A stretch of 9,623 nucleotides of DNA from an uncultured Ignavibacteriota bacterium (GTDB lineage: Bacteria; Bacteroidota; Ignavibacteria; Tepidaquicellales; Tepidaquicellaceae). Where the stretch lies: positions 1 to 9,623 of the forward strand of contig CAIUQV010000474.1 of assembly GCA_903901375.1 (NCBI GenBank), read 5' to 3'. The notes below the pieces were generated by a model. It was given only the letters and a program-made list of their open reading frames with translations, did no database searches and was not told where the DNA came from. Positions 6,110-9,623 of the stretch are shown in pieces. Position 1 is the stretch's first letter. Every line of letters begins with the position of its first letter. The position numbers were made by a program, and so were the translations under genes.

Positions 6110-7087
6110 CTAACTCAGATACTGATAATCTGTATCCAGATAATTCTTCACATAATCAATAACCGCATCTTCAATACCGGTTATCTCTCCTTTATACCCT
6201 GCTTTTCTTATCTTATTCATATTTGCCTGTGTGAAATCCTGATACCTGCCCTGCAGTACTTCAGGCATTTCGAAGTATTCTATATTTTCATTCACACCCA
6301 GTGCTTTAAATATCGGCTTTACAAAAGAATTAAATGTATTCGCATTACCGGTACCGATGTTGTAAATGCCGTTTACTATTTTATTCTCGCCGAAATACAA
6401 AGTCATATCTACTGCATCCTTTACGTACACAAAATCACGTTTCTGCTCACCGTCTCCGTATTCCTTCGAATAAGACTTAAACAACCTTGCTTTACCTTTC
6501 TCTTTCACCTGCTTGTATGCTTTGCTGACTATACTCTGCATATCACCTTTATGATATTCGTTTGGTCCGTACACATTAAAATATTTCATTCCTGCTATCT
6601 TATCAAGATATCCTTCCCTCCTTGCCCACTGGTCAAAGAGTTGTTTTGAATATCCGTACGGATTCAATGGCCGCAATGTATCCATTTTGCTCTCATCATC
6701 GTTGTATCCCTGTTTACCGTCTCCGTACGTAGCCGCAGAAGATGCATAAACAAACCTTATATTATTGTTTACTGAATGTCCGCAAAGAAACTTAGTATAC
6801 TCAAAATTATTACGAAGTAGAAAATTCATGTCCAGTTCTGTTGTCGAACTGCAGGCACCAAGATGATAAAGAACTTCAATCTTGTTATTCTTTAAGAAAC
6901 CGTCGTGTACCATCTGCCCGAAATCGTCTCTGTCAAACACATCCATAAACTTAAGCGAAATGAGATTCTTGTATTTGTCAGTCTTTCCGAAATGGTCAAC
7001 AATTATTATGTCCTCTCTTCCCTTTTTATTGAGTGCCCATACAAGTGCACTTCCTATAAACCCTGCTCCGCCTGTGACTATTATCAT
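6110..7087 (-). CDS. hldD: ADP-L-glycero-D-manno-heptose 6-epimerase
   Basis: This is a 325-residue cytoplasmic short-chain dehydrogenase-type epimerase (also called rfaD or gmhD). It converts ADP-D-glycero-D-manno-heptose to the L-glycero form, the precursor of lipopolysaccharide inner-core heptose. The Rossmann motif TGGAGFIG is at 5-12, and the N-terminus MIIVTGGAGFIGS is typical, which fixes the ATG start. YASSAATYGDG places the catalytic serine near 116-117. Y144-G-Y-S-K148 is the YxxxK pair, and KYFNVYGPNEYHKGDMQS contains K180, matching the second catalytic lysine of E. coli HldD. DGEQKRDFVYVKD (about 212-224) and the C-terminal substrate domain are intact, and the length is normal. 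It begins 3 bases after the Nudix stop, so the two are probably one transcript. It implies a Gram-negative envelope with heptose-containing LPS, consistent with the T9SS surface proteins next door. Confidence 0.95.
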   Translation of the reverse strand: MIIVTGGAGFIGSALVWALNKKGREDIIIVDHFGKTDKYKNLISLKFMDVFDRDDFGQMVHDGFLKNNKIEVLYHLGACSSTTELDMNFLLRNNFEYTKFLCGHSVNNNIRFVYASSAATYGDGKQGYNDDESKMDTLRPLNPYGYSKQLFDQWARREGYLDKIAGMKYFNVYGPNEYHKGDMQSIVSKAYKQVKEKGKARLFKSYSKEYGDGEQKRDFVYVKDAVDMTLYFGENKIVNGIYNIGTGNANTFNSFVKPIFKALGVNENIEYFEMPEVLQGRYQDFTQANMNKIRKAGYKGEITGIEDAVIDYVKNYLDTDYQYLS

Positions 7088-7090
7088 TGT

Positions 7091-7555
7091 TTAAAATTTA
7101 ATTTCAGTAAATGTTTTGAGTCTTTCTTTTGTACGTAAATTGCTTTCTATAAATTTAACGTTTTCCTTTTGACTTTTAAAGTACAACTTCTGTGACGCTT
7201 TTGTAACATCAAGCCACTTATACTCGCTGTGTTCTTCCGATAACTTCACTTTTTTACTGTCAACGATGCAGATAAATAAAGGTATAAGACTTATTGCATC
7301 CGTCCTTGGCGAATAAAATGTAGTTGTATGAGGTAAAACGTATAACCTTTCGGGATTTAGCCCGGATTCTTCTTTCACTTCCCTCAATGCAGTCTCAAAA
7401 GCCTTCTCTCCCTTTTCAATCCTTCCCGTAATTATCTGCCATATTCCCGGATACAGTTTATCGTTTTCTGCTCTTTTCAGCAAAAGAAATTTATACTTCC
7501 CTTCTGTCTTTATTGCAACATAACACTCTATATAAATTGAATTAATCTTCGGCAA
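7091..7555 (-). CDS. Nudix hydrolase (NudB-like candidate), TTG start
   Basis: This is a 154-residue cytoplasmic Nudix pyrophosphohydrolase. The Nudix box is complete at residues 44-66: G44, E50, then R58-E-V-K-E-E-S-G-L66, matching GX5EX7REUXEEXGU. The catalytic metal ligands are E59, E62 and E63. The lead-in PGIWQIITGRIEKGE resembles the WQSVTG segment of dihydroneopterin triphosphate pyrophosphatases (NudB, folate pathway), but substrate cannot be settled from the box alone. The start is TTG at 7553-7555: an in-frame TAA lies only three codons upstream (7562-7564), and the frame contains no ATG or internal Met codon. No Shine-Dalgarno is visible. It follows polA after the heptamer array and precedes hldD by 3 bases. 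Confidence 0.85.
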   Translation of the reverse strand: MPKINSIYIECYVAIKTEGKYKFLLLKRAENDKLYPGIWQIITGRIEKGEKAFETALREVKEESGLNPERLYVLPHTTTFYSPRTDAISLIPLFICIVDSKKVKLSEEHSEYKWLDVTKASQKLYFKSQKENVKFIESNLRTKERLKTFTEIKF

Positions 7556-7561
7556 ATTTAA

Positions 7562-7652
7562 TTATCAGTTGTTAGTTGTCAGTTAATAGTTATTATTTGT
7601 AATGTCTAAATTCTAGATTCTAGCTTCTAAATTCTAGCTCCTGAATTCTCAA
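7562..7652. repeat. Degenerate heptanucleotide tandem array (13 units) filling the polA-Nudix gap
   Basis: Read on the plus strand in a single 7-base register: TTATCAG, TTGTTAG, TTGTCAG, TTAATAG, TTATTAT, TTGTAAT, GTCTAAA, TTCTAGA, TTCTAGC, TTCTAAA, TTCTAGC, TCCTGAA, TTCTCAA. Two subfamilies are evident, about TTRTYAG on the left and TTCTARM on the right, in the same phase. The right end covers the polA stop codon (7649-7651), and the left end supplies the in-frame stop just before the Nudix TTG start. The array therefore fills almost the entire gap between the two genes. Confidence 0.75.
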
Positions 7653-9623
7653 TGTGCTTCGTACCAGTTTTTGCCTGTACCAATTTCAACCTCTATCGGT
7701 ACATCAAGCTTAATTGCATTCTTCATCTCTCTGTGTACTATCTTCTTCACTTCTTCCATTTCGGGTTTAAAAACTTCAAACACAAGTTCGTCGTGTACCT
7801 GCAAAAGCATTTTTGACTTAAACTTCTTTTCTCTGAATATATTATGTATCTCTATCATCGCAATCTTTATCATATCGGCAGCAGTTCCCTGAATAGGCAT
7901 ATTTATCGCCATTCTTTCTGCTTCTCCTTTAACTGCATTGTTCTGATTGTTAATCTGTGGCAGGTATCTTCTTCTTCCTTTCAGAGTAGTCACGTATCCG
8001 TTTTCTCTGGCAAACTTCTTCGTTTTTTCAAGATATTCATATACTCTCGGGAATTCCTTGAAATATCTGTCTATTATTTCCTTTGCCTCTGAATTCTTTA
8101 TCTCTAGCCTGTTTGCAAGACCGAAAGCTCCTATCCCGTAAATAATACCAAAATTCACTTCCTTTGCCTTTCTTCTTCTGTTCGGAGTAACTTCATCTTT
8201 TGCCTTCAGGTTAAAAACACGCATTGCAGTCTCTGTATGTATATCCCTGTTTTTCTTAAATGCATTTATGAAATTCTCATCACCTGAATAATGTGCCATA
8301 ACTCTTAGCTCTACCTGTGAATAGTCAGCAGACATTATTTCGTATTCATCACTCCTCGGTACAAATGCCTTTCGTAAATTTCGTCCTGCCTCTGTCCTTA
8401 CAGGAATATTCTGAAGGTTAGGATTAACGCTCGACAATCTTCCCGTTGCCGCTCTTATCTGATTAAATGAAGTGTGCACTCTTCCTGTACCTGCATTTAT
8501 AGATTTGAGAAGTCCGTCCACGTAAGTAGATTTAAGCTTTGTCATCATTCTGTATTCGAGCAAACTCTCTGCTATCGGATGTTTGCCTTTTAATTCCTCT
8601 AGTACGCTGACATCCGTGGAATAACCTGTTTTTGTTTTCTTTGTGAGTTCAAGATGTAGCGTCTTTGTTAGTATTTCTGCTAACTGAGAAGGTGAATTTA
8701 TGTTAAACTTTTTGCCCGCTTCTGCATATATTTTCTGTTCGTATTCTTCAATAAGCTTCTGAAGTTCCTTGTCAAGTATGTTCAAAACTCTTTTATCCAC
8801 TTTTATACCTTCGAATTCCATATCACCAAGAACTTTAATGAGCGGAAATTCTATTTCTTCACATAATTTTATTAAATTCAGTTTGGACAATTCATAGTTT
8901 ATTCTGTGGTATAACTGCAAAGTAACGTCAGCATCTTCCGAAGCATAATCGCAGACTACATTAACGTCAACGTCTGCCATGTTAATTTCATTCTTGCCTT
9001 TTCCAATCAGTTCTGTAATAGAAACTGGTTTGTACTTCAGCCATTGAACAGATAACGAATCCATGTTATGCTCTTTGGACGGGTCTAAAATGTATGAACC
9101 TACCATAGTATCAAAGTGCACATTTGCCATTTCTATTCCGTACTTTTTCATCAGTAAATAATCAAACTTAATATTCTGACCGATTAGCTTCACCTTTTTG
9201 CTTTCCAGAAATGGTTTCACTTTTTTAATCGCAGTTATAATATCTATTCCGATATTTGGCTTCACCTCCTTTTTGTTTTCAGCAAACAAACCGGATGTTT
9301 CCTCTGCTTCCTGCGATACGTACTCTCCGTAAACAGGAACGTAAAATCCCTGATTTTCCTGATAAGAAAAAGACATTCCTACTAATTTTGCCTCGTTGAA
9401 ATCCAGTCCCGTCGTCTCTGTATCGAATGAAACGAACTCTTCTGTCATCAGTTTCTTTATTAACTTGTCTAATGCCGATTCAGTCTTAATCAAATAATAG
9501 TCATGTTTTACTTCATTTATGGTCTTCACTTCTTTGAGCGGTTCTTCAATCTTTGAACCTTGTATTGTTATTTTCAGGGAAACATCGCCGTCGTCACCTT
9601 TCGGAGTTTTTATTGCTTCAACA
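7649..9623 (-). CDS. polA: DNA polymerase I, 3'-5' exonuclease and polymerase domains (5' part off window)
   Basis: This is a family A DNA polymerase for replication gap filling and repair. The frame is open to the window edge, so the GTG at 9529 is internal: 31 further codons precede it. 657 residues are visible, and roughly 290 residues with the 5' nuclease domain should lie beyond the edge. Numbering from the first visible codon, the proofreading domain is intact: D67 and E69 in FDTETT, N150 and D154 in GQNIKFD, Y226 and D230 in YASEDADVT. Polymerase motif A is SADYSQVELR (D433). Motif B is RRKAKEVNFGIIYG, with K487, F491 and Y495 matching E. coli K758, F762 and Y766. Motif C is QVHDE (D611, E612). 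It ends in the family-typical GKNWYEAH. Nothing is broken. It is the first gene of the block; the promoter is outside the window. Confidence 0.97.
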   Translation of the reverse strand, partial: VEAIKTPKGDDGDVSLKITIQGSKIEEPLKEVKTINEVKHDYYLIKTESALDKLIKKLMTEEFVSFDTETTGLDFNEAKLVGMSFSYQENQGFYVPVYGEYVSQEAEETSGLFAENKKEVKPNIGIDIITAIKKVKPFLESKKVKLIGQNIKFDYLLMKKYGIEMANVHFDTMVGSYILDPSKEHNMDSLSVQWLKYKPVSITELIGKGKNEINMADVDVNVVCDYASEDADVTLQLYHRINYELSKLNLIKLCEEIEFPLIKVLGDMEFEGIKVDKRVLNILDKELQKLIEEYEQKIYAEAGKKFNINSPSQLAEILTKTLHLELTKKTKTGYSTDVSVLEELKGKHPIAESLLEYRMMTKLKSTYVDGLLKSINAGTGRVHTSFNQIRAATGRLSSVNPNLQNIPVRTEAGRNLRKAFVPRSDEYEIMSADYSQVELRVMAHYSGDENFINAFKKNRDIHTETAMRVFNLKAKDEVTPNRRRKAKEVNFGIIYGIGAFGLANRLEIKNSEAKEIIDRYFKEFPRVYEYLEKTKKFARENGYVTTLKGRRRYLPQINNQNNAVKGEAERMAINMPIQGTAADMIKIAMIEIHNIFREKKFKSKMLLQVHDELVFEVFKPEMEEVKKIVHREMKNAIKLDVPIEVEIGTGKNWYEAH

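Noticed and set aside
5999..6649. 216-codon plus-strand open frame, rich in hydrophobic residues
   Set aside because: It lies antisense to hldD and the start of the deiminase gene, both strongly supported by motifs, and its protein shows no recognisable domain. It is a shadow of A/T-rich coding sequence on the other strand.
9527..9529. GTG as the start of polA
   Set aside because: The frame stays open for 31 more codons to the window edge, and the GTG falls in the linker just before the proofreading domain. The 5' nuclease domain is expected further upstream.

Overview
The window is a single-strand block: every gene I can support reads on the minus strand. The base composition is low-GC. Three of the seven genes encode secreted proteins ending in a type IX secretion (T9SS) sorting domain of the form NYPNPFNP ... 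GVYFYKL.SGD..EV+K.TLIK. That C-terminal style, together with A-rich start sites lacking a clear Shine-Dalgarno and promoter -10 elements resembling TAnnTTTG, points to the Bacteroidota/Chlorobi side of the tree, most likely an Ignavibacteria-type lineage. The placement is inferred from style, since no marker gene was searched.

In transcription order (high to low coordinates): the 3' two thirds of polA (proofreading and polymerase domains, 5' end off the window); a 91-bp heptanucleotide repeat array filling the gap; a Nudix hydrolase with a TTG start; hldD (ADP-heptose epimerase for lipopolysaccharide core), 3 bases further on; a secreted Porphyromonas-type peptidylarginine deiminase with a T9SS domain; a secreted thioredoxin-fold/Omp28-like protein with a T9SS domain; a TrmB-type transcription regulator; and a larger paralogue of the thioredoxin/Omp28 protein, which runs off the left edge within its last codon.

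The most interesting part is 2039-4348. Two paralogous thioredoxin-fold exported proteins flank a TrmB-type regulator. Each paralogue is preceded by the same 36-bp element (29 of 36 positions identical), containing two overlapping dyads and abutting an identically spaced promoter (TTGAAT-N17-TARTTT). This looks like a small regulon of cell-surface redox or binding proteins. Whether the regulator between them binds these sites is inference. Other points of note are a jelly-roll domain in the large paralogue whose last strands seem to have moved to the protein's N-terminus, and a secreted arginine deiminase that keeps the residues expected for acting on C-terminal arginine.

No tRNA, rRNA, CRISPR array, insertion sequence or phage gene was recognised. 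No gene-free stretch exceeds 300 bases.
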